DNA from: Andrena cerasifolii
Lineage: Eukaryota; Arthropoda; Insecta; Hymenoptera; Andrenidae
Direction: 5' to 3'
Assembly: GCF_050908995.1 (NCBI RefSeq)
Contig: NC_135118.1
Span: 7,564,001-7,628,000 of the forward strand
Length of the DNA: 64,000 nt
Under the pieces are notes generated by a model. It made no database searches. It was given only the letters and a program-made list of their open reading frames with translations, and was not told where the DNA came from. Positions 35,501-48,242 of this stretch are shown piece by piece; the first letter of the stretch is position 1; every line of letters starts with the position of its first letter. Both the position numbers and the translations under genes were made by a program.

Positions 35501-37892
35501 TGCGCTCCAAACTTGTCGCGCGGTCGTTTCACATCGGCAAAAACCGCCGCGTGCACGGCGCATTGTTTATTACGCGGAATGCCAATCTCGCCGCGGGATT
35601 GTTCGGCGGGAAGCTTGTCGTTCTGACGTTTTCAGCGCGACGATCGCGATAACGGCCGATGAAAAATCGGGGTTCAGCTCAAATACTATTCAGTTGTACT
35701 TCGCGACCCGGGAAAATCACGATTTGCTCTTGCGTTCGTTTAGGTACGTAGGATCATATCTTTCGAGATTATGGTGCCCCAATGTCACCCGAAATCTACG
35801 CAACTTTCCGAGCGTTTTTAGCGAAACGTCTTTGCGAACTCTCGTTTATACGTCCATCTCGGGTTTAGGAGCCAGCACTTGCCGCGCTTGGCTTTCTTTA
35901 TCCAGCAGGAGCTTGTGCCTCCGAAGCTGCACGAGTGCTGTCTTCTTTCGTCCACTGCTACAAGCACTCCCAAAGTGAAACGCTATCTATAAATATCAAT
36001 GACCCGAATTGCCTCTTTAGCGGTCTCAATGCAGAAGGATGGGGATGCCAGAAGTGGAGGATGACGAGGTTCCTTCCGCGACTTAACCGCGATTCACGAA
36101 GCGCGTCCGTGGCGGTGTATCGAGCGCGGACCAGAGGAATGGCCGAAGGGAACAGATAGAGTCGAAAAGCCCCCTGGCATGGAGATAAGTAGGATGCCAT
36201 ATTGATTGCGACTGACTCTCCCGCGGCTGTCGGGAGTTTGAAAGTGAGGAACCGGCCGCTGCCTGAAAGACGAGAGAGCAGAGGGACCGACGGAGGAAAG
36301 CAGACGGAGAAACAGAGCGAGAGAGAGGAACGGGGGATGGGAATGTATAGACGCATCGGTGGAAAGGAGAAGGAGCGATGGAACGAGCGAGGTCGAAAAC
36401 GGAGGGAACTCACAGAGGAGAGAGGCACTGAACGCCGCGAGAATTACCGGATCGATATTAAGTTGTGATAGTTCCCGTTTCGACTACGGGGCGCTCGCGT
36501 TTGCGCCCTTACGAGCCACCCCCTACGATTGTGTACCAGCACCTGCACCTGGCGACGACCTGACCCCGCGACCTGTGACCCCTAGACCGCGGCATTCGGA
36601 TTATATCGAGAGGGATCGAGCCCCGACCTCCGTTACCTATTAACGCTCCGACGTCGCCCGCCACCGCTGCAGCCCCCGCGCGCGATCGTTTTCCATCGGC
36701 TACCAGTGCTGCCAGTTAATTCAGCAACACTTTAAATCCTCATAATCGCGATCTGCTAAAATACTCCGCGGAAAATAGCTTCTTTCCACTCGGCAACGCG
36801 GACATCGATAGCTCGTTGAATTTTTCATGGCGCGCCACGCGCGCCGCTTGTATAATTTAGTAGCGTTACAATTTCGCAGACTGAAATAAAGCTGGCCGAC
36901 GTGTGTAACAAATTTATAAGCACGTTTCATTGATCACGAATGGTATTGAATGTTTAAATCGCGACAGTGCGTCGTCGCGCAAAATGCGTTCGTCCGTGAC
37001 GTTCCACCTGGTGGAGATAGGTTTTATTTATTTATTTTTTTCCTCTGTAGGATGAAAGGTTTCCAATGGATGATACCGATTAAGGGCGATAGAATATTCC
37101 TCCTCGCGGTTGCGTAGCGCGTGTATCGCCCGGTGCGGGCGGCGAAATGATTTTTAAAAGGGTTTTCGTTGCGTCTGGACCGAGCGGTGGGCGCGGGACG
37201 CGAGAAATAACGCGCGTCCAGGGAGGTTGTCGCAATAACGCATTAAGAATCAGAAGTAAAAGGCTTATAAGTAATATTGCCGCCCTGCGAGTTCACCCTC
37301 TTCAGCTCATGACAGCAATATAATGGGTTCTCTGATTGCCTCTATCACACCCGGTTGCGCCACTTCCAGGCTTATCCGCCCACTTTTCCTTCCGCGGAAA
37401 ATACTGTATCGGCGCGGACCGTAGACGATACGCTGTCACGAGAAATCGATGTTACCGAGGAAAATTCGTAAGCTTTCGCCGATGAAAGCAATCTGATTTC
37501 TTTCGGACGACGTGCCGCGTCCGGCTCGCAATTTTGTCCCGAAACGTTCGATCAGAAGCGGTTACGGCGATAGAAAACCATTATCGCGCGCAGAAAGGAT
37601 CATTTCTTTTTCTATATGCTCCGGCGTCGGAGTTACGCGTCGATGAAAAATTCCTGGAACGTGCGATTTCAACGTTTCTCTATTCACGGTTGAACATATT
37701 TCTCGAAATAAAGCGTGGAAAGCAAAAGCTTTGACGTTACTCCACATTTACAACAATGCGTCGACAAACTATTTCCAGGATTGTAGTGTCCTGCGCATCG
37801 ACGAGAACGATATTACCGCGTTATTCCTGCAAAAATTGATTTCTGCGACTAACAGTTTTCGAAACTATGACACTGCGGCGTAGTGAGATTTG
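32595..37892. other. Gene-poor stretch
   Basis: The long frame at 35017-35652 (211 codons) and its neighbours at 35147-35626 and 35466-35978 overlap in different phases, are Arg- and Ser-rich and have no domain. A CT microsatellite lies at 34925-34942. A purine-rich tract at 36280-36430 gives charged low-complexity frames. No RNA genes were recognised. Confidence 0.5.
34925..34942. repeat. CT microsatellite
   Basis: Nine consecutive CT dinucleotides. Confidence 0.9.
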
Positions 37893-38149
37893 TACCGTAA
37901 ACTGGGGTGACTTTGCCCGCCGGGGTGACTTTGCCCGCCGGGGTGACTTTGCCCACTTTTTTTACTCTGACTGAAAAATTACCATATCATTGAATTTTCT
38001 ATTGTTTTTTTTCGTTTGACCTTGGAGAAATTATTGCTATCGGTTACAAACACCGTGTGTTCTAATTATTTCACAATAAAATAAAATAAAGTTTTTCCGA
38101 AAAGTGGGCAACGTCACCCCGGCGGGCAAAGTCACCCCAGTTTACGGTA
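37893..38149. mobile_element. TA-flanked MITE with 18-bp subterminal repeats
   Basis: TA occurs at 37893-37894 and 38148-38149. The ends read CCGTAAACTGGGGTGAC followed by TTTGCCC, inward on both sides. On the left an 18-bp unit, CGGGGTGACTTTGCCCGC, is present three times in tandem with slight changes; on the right it occurs twice in inverse orientation. The centre is AT-rich. TA duplication and this architecture fit a Tc1/mariner-type non-autonomous element. The repeated subterminal units could be transposase-binding sites; that is inference. Confidence 0.85.
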
Positions 38150-41115
38150 ATAGATATTCGGCTCTAGTTAGCAGGGATCGGTGCTATATCTCGTCTACAT
38201 TTTAAACGAATCTCGACAGAAAGAAGCATGCCCTAACGAGCTCAGCTACGTTGCCATTTATTCGCTGGAGCACACTCGGTGCGCATAGCTGTTGCACTTG
38301 CTCGCGTCGAGGCCCCTCTTCGGTGCATTTCCATTCCCTCCTCGCTGCGCGCCGAAAAGCGTGCCCGAAGGAGAGTCAGGAATGACGATTGGTCGTGAGA
38401 ACGGCTCGATAACGAATCCGCGATGACAGCCGGGTTATGTGTGTTCAGGTATAACTGCGTGGGAAGTGCGGGGTCGTAGGTCAGGTTGCAATATCGCGCG
38501 ACCTCTGACTCCGAGATGGCGGAGCTGGGTGTGCAGCCGGAGATTTTCAGCTGGTGTAATAGAGATTTAATGGACGATGGGTAGCAGATTGTAACGGAGG
38601 CTCGTGCAACAGCGAACGCGGCATAACGGGGCCCGTGGCGTGTATCTGAGATTGCCATCTGCGCGCGAGACGTGTGCGGTTCCAATGAAAATCCTCCGCT
38701 GGCTCCGGGTATATACTTTCTCTCGCATTTTATCAGCAAAGCGCGTCGACGAACTAGACGAACGAGGGACGATCTCACTCGTCTATTGTTTCGTCCCGAG
38801 GGTATAGTTACCCGAGTTACGTTGGCGTTTTATAGTCGCCACACCGATTACCCAGTCCCTCCGCTGGGCTTCGAAACTTGAAATACCCTGCGAACAGGGG
38901 AGGGCGAGCGGGTCATTATGGAATTCCTTTTCTAATCGCAGATACTGCAGACGGAGGGTCTGAAGTAAATTCATGGAGCTTAGATTCTGGATACTACGCG
39001 AAGCTGGTTGGAACGGTTTATTACTCAAGAGGTTTCGATATCCCAAGTGTAAGGTATAGTGTACCAATATACCTACCATGGCTATGCAGATAGTAACGAG
39101 TCTGGAGGACTCTGTATATTACAACGGTTGATTAAATAAAGTTCGAAACGAAAGAGGCGATGAATACGTGACTCCCCAAAGTGCTTTCCAAACGAGTAAT
39201 CGCTATCAAAATACAATCGATCTCATTCCGTGATGTAAAACTCCCCCATGTACGCAAACACGGAGCGGGGCAAAATATCCAGGCCGAGAACGAACAAACA
39301 AACGAGCCAGACGGGCGCATAGTGTTTTCAGCAACAACGTGTTAACACACGAATAACTTATACCAACTGTTGCTCACCACTGTTCAACCTGACACGCCGG
39401 TAAACGCCATTAGAATGCAAAACACGATATCGAGTGACACCGGCGACCGACCCAGTCTCACGGTCCGCTCGATGTCATCTTCCAGCACCCACGTCACCCA
39501 CAATTAGGCGAGGACCACTGTCGACCGGCGTCTCTCCCACTCGGCTCTCCTCTTTCCCTCAATTTTTTCAACCCCCTTCGTTAAACAGGACGTCGAATAA
39601 ATTCGTAACGCCCTGAAGCCGTGGAATGTGTCGCGCGACGATCCACAGATGTGAATTATCAGGCTTTCCACGGCGTCGGAGATTCCCGTGGATCTTTGTG
39701 GCTGCGTGCGCGCAGAATCCAGCAGGAAAAAGATCGAGGCCGGCGATCATGAGGGGTCAATGCTTCCTGGAGGGCTGCTTCCACGTCGTCATCGCTTCCT
39801 GTGTTTACACTGTGCCGTGCCTTGACGTCTCGTTGGCCCTCAAACGTGGACGCTGCGCTGACAAGTTGTCAGTGCGCCTCTTCTGAATGTTTTCCGATGG
39901 GGGACACATGGTGGCCGTGCACCATCGTAGACTAAACTTGCTCTCCCAACGATCCCCCTTCTCTGTCGTTCCCATCCTGCGCCCCTCTCGCCGTCGTTCC
40001 TCTCCTTGTTCCGAAGAATCCGTGCAGCCTTTCGGGACGGCGCGATTCGCAGAAACGGATACACGTTGCACCCTCGCAAGAAGCTGGGAGCGAGGGGGCA
40101 GCCGAAGAGTGATCGTTCCCGGGACTAGCAGCCGAGTGGCTTGTTTTCGCCGGTGTTTATTCAACGTTCGACATAGTTTTCGTTGGATTAGAGAGAGAGC
40201 ACTCGAGGAACTTGAGGTGTGTTTGCAATTTAGTTGTAAAATCTGTTTTCCCTTCAAGTGGCCGGCAGAAGTGGAATATTTGTGCCCTGGGGACCTGTAA
40301 TTTGTGAAAGAATTTCACGTGGCTGCGATGGGAAGCCTTGAACGCAACGTAACCGTAATTACTGTAACGAAAGTGGTCGCGCCAGTGAAAGTATCTTACT
40401 TTTACTTTATTTTTAATGACGCTGTTGAAGGGAAACTCGAGGGGCGAAATAAAAAGTTAGATTATTGCGCGGGGTCGGTGGACGGGGCCGGCTCGCTATC
40501 GGGTAAATTTTAATCGCGTTAATTAATTATTCCCGGTAGCGTTCGTATTTTCTTATTCCATTAGGCCGTGAACGAATCCCGGCCCACGAGGCCGGAATAA
40601 CGATTTTCACCTAAACTTTTCGCATCCCCAAGAATGCGCGAGTTATTCCGCTTTCCTTTTTGTCGGCGAGCGGCTAAGGGAGCCGACATAAACTTATGTT
40701 AAATTCGTTAAAAATTTACACAGGTATTGGTGGCGAGCCTCTACCGCCCCTCCGGCCGGAACACTATTTACTTCCGTTACCCACGCTCCCATCTACGTAC
40801 GAAACTCGATGGAGGAGCGAACAAAATTTTAATCGAGAAACTTTTTCCGAACGAGAAACTGGCTCGGAGATCGTTCGCTGGACTGCGAATAGTCCCGACG
40901 ACCGAAAGGCGACTCTGACTTTCAGCCACGACCGAGCGATAATTACGTGCGTGAAATGTATAAGCTTCTGAAGTTCGTGGAAATGGTGTTGTGGTTCTAT
41001 CGGGCCTAAATCACTCTCTGTTTAATTGGACAGATACTTAACCCTCGGCAGCTACTACAAATTTCATTTCCCATTTATTACGACAGCCTGTGTAATCACA
41101 TTTAAATTAAATGAT
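38150..41115. other. Gene-poor stretch
   Basis: Frames at 38242-38778 (178 codons, minus) and 39805-40257 (minus) are opposed by frames on the other strand and have no domain. No repeats were recognised. Confidence 0.5.
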
Positions 41116-41403
41116 TTAACCCTTAACTGGTATCTTGGGGTCGCTCATGACCACAGGCACGCAAAGTTCGCTGCAAAATTTTTGGTTGTCTAAGCTTGTA
41201 AACTGTTTTTCTAATTAATTTTATAATAATAGTTTAACTTTCTAGGTTTCTATTATTTTATACATTACCGAAGAACGAAATATTCATAGAGGTTGATCTA
41301 GGGTCGACTTTACAAATTTCTGTGTCCTTTTTTATTTGGGGTCTGCCACGACCCCAGTATACCAGCCACGTTTGCCAAAAACAGTATACCAGTTAAGGGT
41401 TAA
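41116..41403. mobile_element. piggyBac-like MITE, copy 2 (TTAA target site)
   Basis: This is the sister of the copy at 9032-9319, in the same orientation and of the same length. TTAA is at 41116-41119 and 41400-41403. The ends are CCCTTAACTGGTAT and its complement. The seven differences from copy 1 include two in the left hairpin (GACCACAGG here, GACCCCGGG in copy 1), which weaken the GGGGTC/GACCCC pairing, and four clustered near 41270-41283. The flanks of the two copies are unrelated, so these are independent insertions rather than a segmental duplication. Confidence 0.9.
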
Positions 41404-44400
41404 CGCGCTATGCATTCTAGAGCTACGATGATATACAATATACGTATTCCATATTTTAACTACTTACTCATAATTCTATCAACATTCCGACTGACGAAGG
41501 ATATCAAAATATCATCGAGTGAAAGTTACCATATTATACAATGGCTAGACACCTGCAATTCTTTCACGACTATCTCTCCCATTGAAAGAGGCTTCGGTCC
41601 CTTCACCAACGACCAAGCAGCAAGCTACCTTCCGTGTCGGGGGATAATGGCAACTGCGTTGTTGTATTTCAGTCGCACACGCAGCTACCCTCGCGTAGAA
41701 GTTGTTCTGCGTTGGCTGATATCTCTCGCGACTAATTGGTGTAATTTCCACGGGGCCAATGTAAACGTTACGTCCTTACATCGTGCCAGTGGCCAAAGAG
41801 CCCCGACGTATTGCTGGACATCGTGTAGAATAATCGTAGATAATATGTCGCGGCCAGAGATTCGCATTGCGCCATTTTGCTTCGAACCAAGCGCGAACAT
41901 TCTAACTGCGCGTCTTTCACACGACAATGCACCCACGCATCCGTATGCCTCCCTTGTTTCCAGGCGGTTCCGGCTCCTTCCCGGAAGCCCCCGCTTCAGC
42001 GAGGTGGCCAGCTCTCGCTCCGGACTGCGAAGGCCCATGAATGATGTCTGGGATAACGTATCTCTTAATTAATTCCGCGGTAATGGGGCTGAATGGCCAC
42101 GACTTCTACGGCGCCGTGCGATCTGACTTCTATAGGCACCGCTATTCTGCATTCTACAATTACGTAACCGGACACGCGGCCATGTTGGAAATAGAACTTT
42201 CATACTGATAATCCAGATTTACCTAGCTAGATTTCGATTTAACGAAAATATTGAAGTGAGTTGGCCAATGCTGTGCGTAACGCGGTTTAATTCTCCTATA
42301 CATATGCATCCTATTATCCCCCCCTAAAAGTTTATACATCCTCCTGTTGGAATGAGTGAAAAGTTTCAACGTTAATATTGAAATTTTCTCGTGAATATAC
42401 TGCTTTTACGGTAGAATATCGAGCGCGAGCACTCCGCTGGAAATTCCACGATTGAAAGACACTGCTTAATTCGTTAGGTTATCTGTAAAACAGACGGTGC
42501 TGGGCACCGTGTGGCCACAGCTCTTTGGCGTTGTATCGTTTTGTCCCTGGTCAATTGCACAATGTTCCGCCTGTGCATACGTCTTACAAGCGGTTCTACA
42601 TTTCTCTTGTTTCGAGATCGTTCCTCTTCGGTGGTTGCGGTCTCTGCGAAGACGGCCGGTTTGGCTCGGCTCAAGCCCTCGGACTGGCTCGGTATACACA
42701 CGTGTATTCGCGGGACTGATATATGTTGCAAATGGTGTATCCGTTAATTAATTCCGTTGGCGCACACGACGCCTACCATGAACGCCGCGAACTCTTAAAG
42801 AACTTTGCAGCGTGCATCGACGTGACAGGCTCATTTGCATATGTGCAGTCCCTGTTTACACCGACGAGTATTTCCCAACGAAGTTTGCATTGTCCGAAAT
42901 CCTTTACCAGTTCACTGCCAGTTCATTAGGCCCTTATTGAGCTACGAATTGGGCGGTGAAAACATTTTACACGCGTGTTTCCCGATAAAATTGCGCGCCA
43001 TTGTTCGACGCGTAGTTACCTACCAGTCCACGGAAGAATCACATCCGTGCATTTCGCCCGTTGTAAATCGATTGTGCGCCCGTCGCGCTATATATAATGC
43101 AAGCGGTTTATAGCCGGCTCTGTGTACACTTGCGCCGCGATGCTTGAATTAAATATAATAAATAGAATTCTGAGCTGAGAGGGGGCCTGCGTACTCTGCC
43201 TGACACCCTCCGAACAGTCCACGATATCCGCTGCGGTACCCCCTTCATTAATTACAGTCACGAGGGGGCAATATGCCAGATATCTTGGATACTTTGCAGC
43301 CGATGCTTACAGGGTGAACCCCGCAGCTGTCAAATCCGCTGCTTAGGGGCAGATGATAGATTCCCGCGAAGTCGGTGGACGCATTCACTGGCCACTGAGG
43401 GTGGTACGAGCTGGAAAAGCTTTCGACACCGATGTCCATATTTACCGTGCACCGTCCATGCCGTGACACTTGGCTGTTTACCATTTGGGTAACAGGGTTC
43501 TATCAATTTCTAAAATAGCTTCACAATCTGTCCTCGAGACTATCATAATTTAGCATCTTCTATTATAAAGCTTCTTTCAGTGGTTCGCCTATTTTCTCAT
43601 AATGTAACTTCGAATTCTTTCAAAGCCACATAAGCCTAATACATTTGCCTCGATCACTCTGCAAATCTATGGAAACTCATAACTAATTTGCTCCAACGTG
43701 TGATCGCCTAATTGCGAGCAGTAGCTACTAAGCGAGGCACGAACACGATTACCCGACACCCTCGATTAGTAGAACTTTATCAATAATTTGTCCAGCCAGT
43801 TTTCTCCGTGGCGTATTGAAGCTGGCCGTAGGGTACCGCAATTAATTCACGCATGGCCACCACGATAATCCCGAGGATCTCCGCGAACACGTAACCGAAT
43901 TGCCGGTAATATGGTAAGTTTATACGGTCGAATGTACTCGAACGGGACCCCCCGATCTGTCCCAGGTGGAAAGACCGACTGGTTCCACGCCAATGGGCAT
44001 TATACGGGACCTGACAGTCAGGCCGCGGCGTGTTGCAGTGATTAATGCTAACTGCGAGAGCTACCCTACTCCGTACTATTGCCATCCACCCTCTCGCTCG
44101 CCGGTAACAGATGTACCCCCTATTAATCAATCTGATCCTCCGTTCCTGCCCTTGCAGTATCGCCCGCCGGTTGCTCTGCTCTCCCGTGTCATCGCTCAAC
44201 TCTTCTGGCCCTTTGCGTAACGGGTTACGCTCCATTTCCAGCGCGTTCACGGAGACGGACACCTTCGAGTTCGCTGTGCCACCAAGACCGGCCTCTCGAG
44301 ACCGCCTCCGCGGAGGTTGACACGATGCTTCGGACATTGAACTTGAAACTTCAATAATGAATCTTGTAGGTACTCATTGTGAGTCCACTTTGGAGTGATT

Positions 44401-44884
44401 TCGTTAAAAGACTGAAGGATCAACGGAATCAAAGTTCGTTCTACGAGAGTTCGTTCGCTTAACTATGTTCGCGTTCAGTCTTTTCCCGAAGGATGCAATC
44501 ATTCGACGTAGCGAATGCCGGGATAAAAGTGTTTAAGAATTCCCATTGCTTGAGATGTACAATCCTCGAGGCGCAACGACTCCCGACGAACGTACTCGCA
44601 AAGAGGAGACCCGACCGATGGCCAGACGACAAAGACACAGAGAAGTAAATTCACCCTCCGCCCCCGTTCGCCGCTTCTGTCGGTTTATTTTCGACCTTTC
44701 TTATTCCTCTTTCGAGCATCTTCTCCGCGGGACCGTTTCCATTATATTAATTAGTAAAAAAGGTCCTTGAGGCGTGACGCGATTGCCGGCAGTTAAAATT
44801 AAAAGAAACTCGAGGCTACGCCCAAGCGATTTTATGCTCTTTAGGGTCACAGCCGCTGCATTTGTACACCGCCCCTGTCATCCC
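41404..44884. other. Gene-poor stretch
   Basis: The two longest frames, 41410-42072 (220 codons, plus) and 43780-44337 (185 codons, minus), have mixed composition but no domain I recognise, and both are opposed by frames on the other strand. No RNA genes or repeats were seen. Confidence 0.45.
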
Positions 44885-45931
44885 CGTCGCACAGTGGGCA
44901 GGATTTAAAATTTCCCACCTTTCGGGTCTTCCTTTTAAGATATCGAAGAAAATAGGAAAAAGTTATTCCTTTCTAATGATGTATAATTTAATATCTTTTA
45001 CATTTATTTATTTATTTTTAAAATATTTTTAACTTATTTGTGTCAAAAAAAAATTAATTCTGTTTATTTGGTACTTTATTTAAAGCCCTTTACAGTGGTT
45101 TAAGCAAAATGTTTGGGAAACTTTTCGTTTCCAAGTTATAAGGAAAATTCGAATAATAAAGAAAAGTAGCAACAAATTGGTTTGTTTAAATTAAAGACCA
45201 GACTTTTGCGATAAATATTTTCTTTTATTAGTAACTAATAACAACAACCCATTTAAAAATATTTTTATATGCATTAACGAAAATAGCGATATTTTTCAAT
45301 TTTGATTAGGAATATCTTCCGAACGCCAAAAAGTTTCACTTTCGGACCAATTGCAATATTTTCAGCACACTCTCCTCTAAATAATGACGTAACGATCATT
45401 TCCCCCCTCGTCCCACTGCAGAAATTATTAGCGTTTAAAGTTATCAACGTTCGGTCAGTCCGTAGGGTAAAGGTGGGATAGTTAAACAGAAGGGATACAT
45501 GGCCACAGAGGTTATTTTAGTGTCTGCAATATTAATTCCTCAGCTTCAAGGCCTAAGCTCTGAATTTTTTTGGTACATGATTTCATTCGCATACTAGATA
45601 TATAAGGATCGGACGTTAAAAGTAATTTATATAGTATGTATATTTATATTTTCCTTATAACTTGGAAACGAAAAGTTTGCCAAACATTTTGCTTAAACCG
45701 CTGTAAAGGGCTTTAAATAAGGTACCAAATAAACAGAATTAATTTTTTTTAACACAAATAAGTTAAAAATAAAAAAATAAAATAAATAAATAAATAAACG
45801 TAAAAGATATTAAATTATACATCATTAGAAAGGAACAATTTTTTCCTATTTTTAGGCGTAAATTTCATTCCGATATCTTAAAAGGAGGACCCGAAAGGTG
45901 GGAAATTATAAATCCGGCCCACTGTGCGTCG
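44885..45931. mobile_element. Transib-like non-autonomous element, 1,037 bp, 5-bp CGTCG duplication
   Basis: The element spans 44890-45926. It begins CACAGTGGGC and ends with the complement GCCCACTGTG. A perfect 5-bp duplication, CGTCG, flanks it (44885-44889 and 45927-45931). Long inverted arms follow (about 44890-45145 and 45650-45926), sharing for example CCTTTCGGGTC or its variant, ATGATGTATAATTTAATATC and ACTTGGAAACGAAAAG (one arm as the complement). Transib transposons, relatives of the RAG1 recombinase, make 5-bp GC-rich duplications and have ends starting CACWRTG. CACAGTG is also the consensus heptamer of V(D)J recombination signals. No RSS-like A-rich nonamer is obvious. The interior (45146-45649) is AT-rich with no transposase frame. 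Confidence 0.8.
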
Positions 45932-48220
45932 GTTCAGAGGCGTCTTCGTGTTAGAGTGGCTCTTCATCGAGGATAGTATTGCGGTCGACAATGCTTGTCC
46001 CCGTTAAATTCACGCCTTCTACGGATGATAATAAATGGCCGCGATTAATTGAATAATAGAAAGAGCGTAACGAGCCAGCCGGGAACGGGTGAGAGAGCAA
46101 GGGGGCGGGCGTGCTTTTCATTTTAGGGTCGTGCAGGCAAGTGCGATCCGAAGCGGTGTATAGCTACCCTAGTTGCCGTCCCCCGAAGCAGCCGCAATAT
46201 TTTTCGCGTCCATTAAGCGCGACCCAGCGCGGTGAGGTGGTAGTTTTTAAGTGGAGGCTGGAAAAAACGTCTTACAGCCGCAGCTCTCCACTCTCTTCCT
46301 CTTCCTCCAACATTTTCTCTCCCGCCCTCCGCTCCTTCTTTTCCTCTCTTCCCTTAAAGAGAATCGTTCCGTTCTGCTTTCCACTACCCCCAGCCCCAGC
46401 CGTGTCTCTTATTTCAGGCGTCGTTAGTTAAGATAAATTCGTCGGGAGTTATTACGGATTATTGTACGGCCAAATTGCGCTCGTCGAATTACAATGCCGG
46501 CCGTATAAATAGGAACGCGGCGAGCGAGCTCATTAAGTCGCTATCGTTGCCTCTGCCGATATCGGGGCTGCATTGCCGTCAGTCCCTTTTCACCGAATCA
46601 GGGAACGCGGGCCGTTCCGCTTTAATTGGGTGGCAATAAGATGAACGAAAGTAAAGGGAGCGGGAAGGAATCGATGCGATTAAAATTCGTATTACGCGTC
46701 TGGCTCCTGTAACAATCCCGAGGAACCGGCGCGCGCCCGTCCGAGGAAAATAATTTACAGCCGAATTTCCCCCGTGGCAGGTCCACGGTAATTATATCTC
46801 GCTGGGAATTAGTAGGTATTCTCCACATTCTTGGCCGCGAACGTTAACGCTTCAAACTTCAATTACGGATTAAAGGTGCGCAGGCAGAGATTCCGGCGGA
46901 TATCTCGTATCAGCCACGTCGACGACGAGGAGGGCGCACGACGGCGGGAAATAAGAGAAGGGGGTGAGAAAAAGACATCACCCTGCGCAACTCCCCGTCG
47001 CAAAAAAGAACGCCAGAGGAACTTTGGATTCACGATAATCGCGTCACATTCTCACGATGCGTCAGCGCGGAGATAATTAATTGGAAATTAGCGGGCACGG
47101 GTGCCGCGGGGTTAATCTGATATAAGCCACGCGGCGAAACCTCGCAACAGGCCTGCACCCCTCCGCTCCTTCCCGCCGTGTCTCTCGCTGGGAAGTGGCG
47201 AGAGCGAGATGGAGGGACGGGACACGTGGAGGGTGCGGAAGGGACTCTTGCCGTGGAAGTGGAAGAAGAGGGAAGCCTGAAAAGTTTTGAAATTCCTGGC
47301 GCGAGCGGAGGAATTGATTACGCAGCGGCGTGGCTCGCGATAAATGGTAGTTAACGGGGGCCTCTGCTCGGAGTAGATAGCGAGAACGCGTACGCCGCCC
47401 AGCCTAGACAGCCCGTCCGCGAATTCTTTACAACTGTTTGCCGCTCGAGGTTGCGCCTTGCATCCCCCTGGACGAGATAGAACACGCAGGAGCCTCGCGT
47501 TACGTCCCCGATCTCCCCTCTTCTTCAACCGCGACCAGTCATCCCCTCGCTGAAGACCAGCATCCTCTTTTGTCATGCACCACTCCAGACTCCTTCCTCC
47601 CGCTCTAAAAGTGCTGTGGACGTTGATTACGATTAGGCTGTCACGGCCTATGATCTTGGGGTGGATGCGCACCGAGGGTAGCTTCGAGTGGTAATTGTCG
47701 GAGGCCTTTGTGCGACATTTTCCTTCTTTCTTCATCAATCTTTTGCTCCTTACGGGTTCACTTCTGTGGTAAGCTAGTTTGTGCTGCGTTGCTGTTGTGA
47801 CATGGTGATTTGAACGGCGTGCTTGATAGAGTATCCTTCCTTTCCAGAAAGTACCGGATCATAGTGACCAGGAAGCCCTGCCACAACTACTCACAGTTGA
47901 CGAATTTCGAAATCTTGTGTACCGAAATTTTCAGAATTTTCCGCAGCTTCCCCGAAGAACGTTTGCAAACATAATCGTCCCTTGGATACAGAAGATTCGT
48001 GGTTCTTAATTGAAACTCCCAAGCGTCCCGAACGCTTCAATTTACGACAAGGGACACCGAACAAATTCTAGTACGCAACGAACGCTCGAAACAAGCCTGT
48101 CTCCTTAGCGGTGTGATATTCCAATCGCAGATGAATCGTGTTACCTGAACAGGGGGCGATCGTTACCAGGGATCGATTGCAGGTAACCCGACGAATATCG
48201 CGAATCACAGAGGCACGTGG

Positions 48221-48242
48221 GCGCGCGCGCGTGTACACACAC
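48221..48242. repeat. Alternating purine-pyrimidine tract (Z-DNA-prone)
   Basis: A GCGCGCGCGC block is followed by GTGTACACACAC, 22 bases of strict purine-pyrimidine alternation. Such tracts can adopt left-handed DNA; no function is inferred. Confidence 0.8.

Noticed and set aside
35017..35652. 211-codon plus-strand open frame
   Set aside because: Two other plus-strand frames overlap it and none resembles a protein family.
41410..42072. 220-codon plus-strand open frame just after the second TTAA element
   Set aside because: More balanced composition, but no domain, and a minus-strand frame of 117 codons overlaps it. HDNAPTH near its end looks like a mariner motif but lacks any surrounding transposase similarity.
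43780..44337. 185-codon minus-strand open frame
   Set aside because: No family resemblance; opposite-strand frames of similar quality are present.
47112..47738. 208-codon minus-strand open frame
   Set aside because: No recognisable motif; Arg-rich low-complexity composition.
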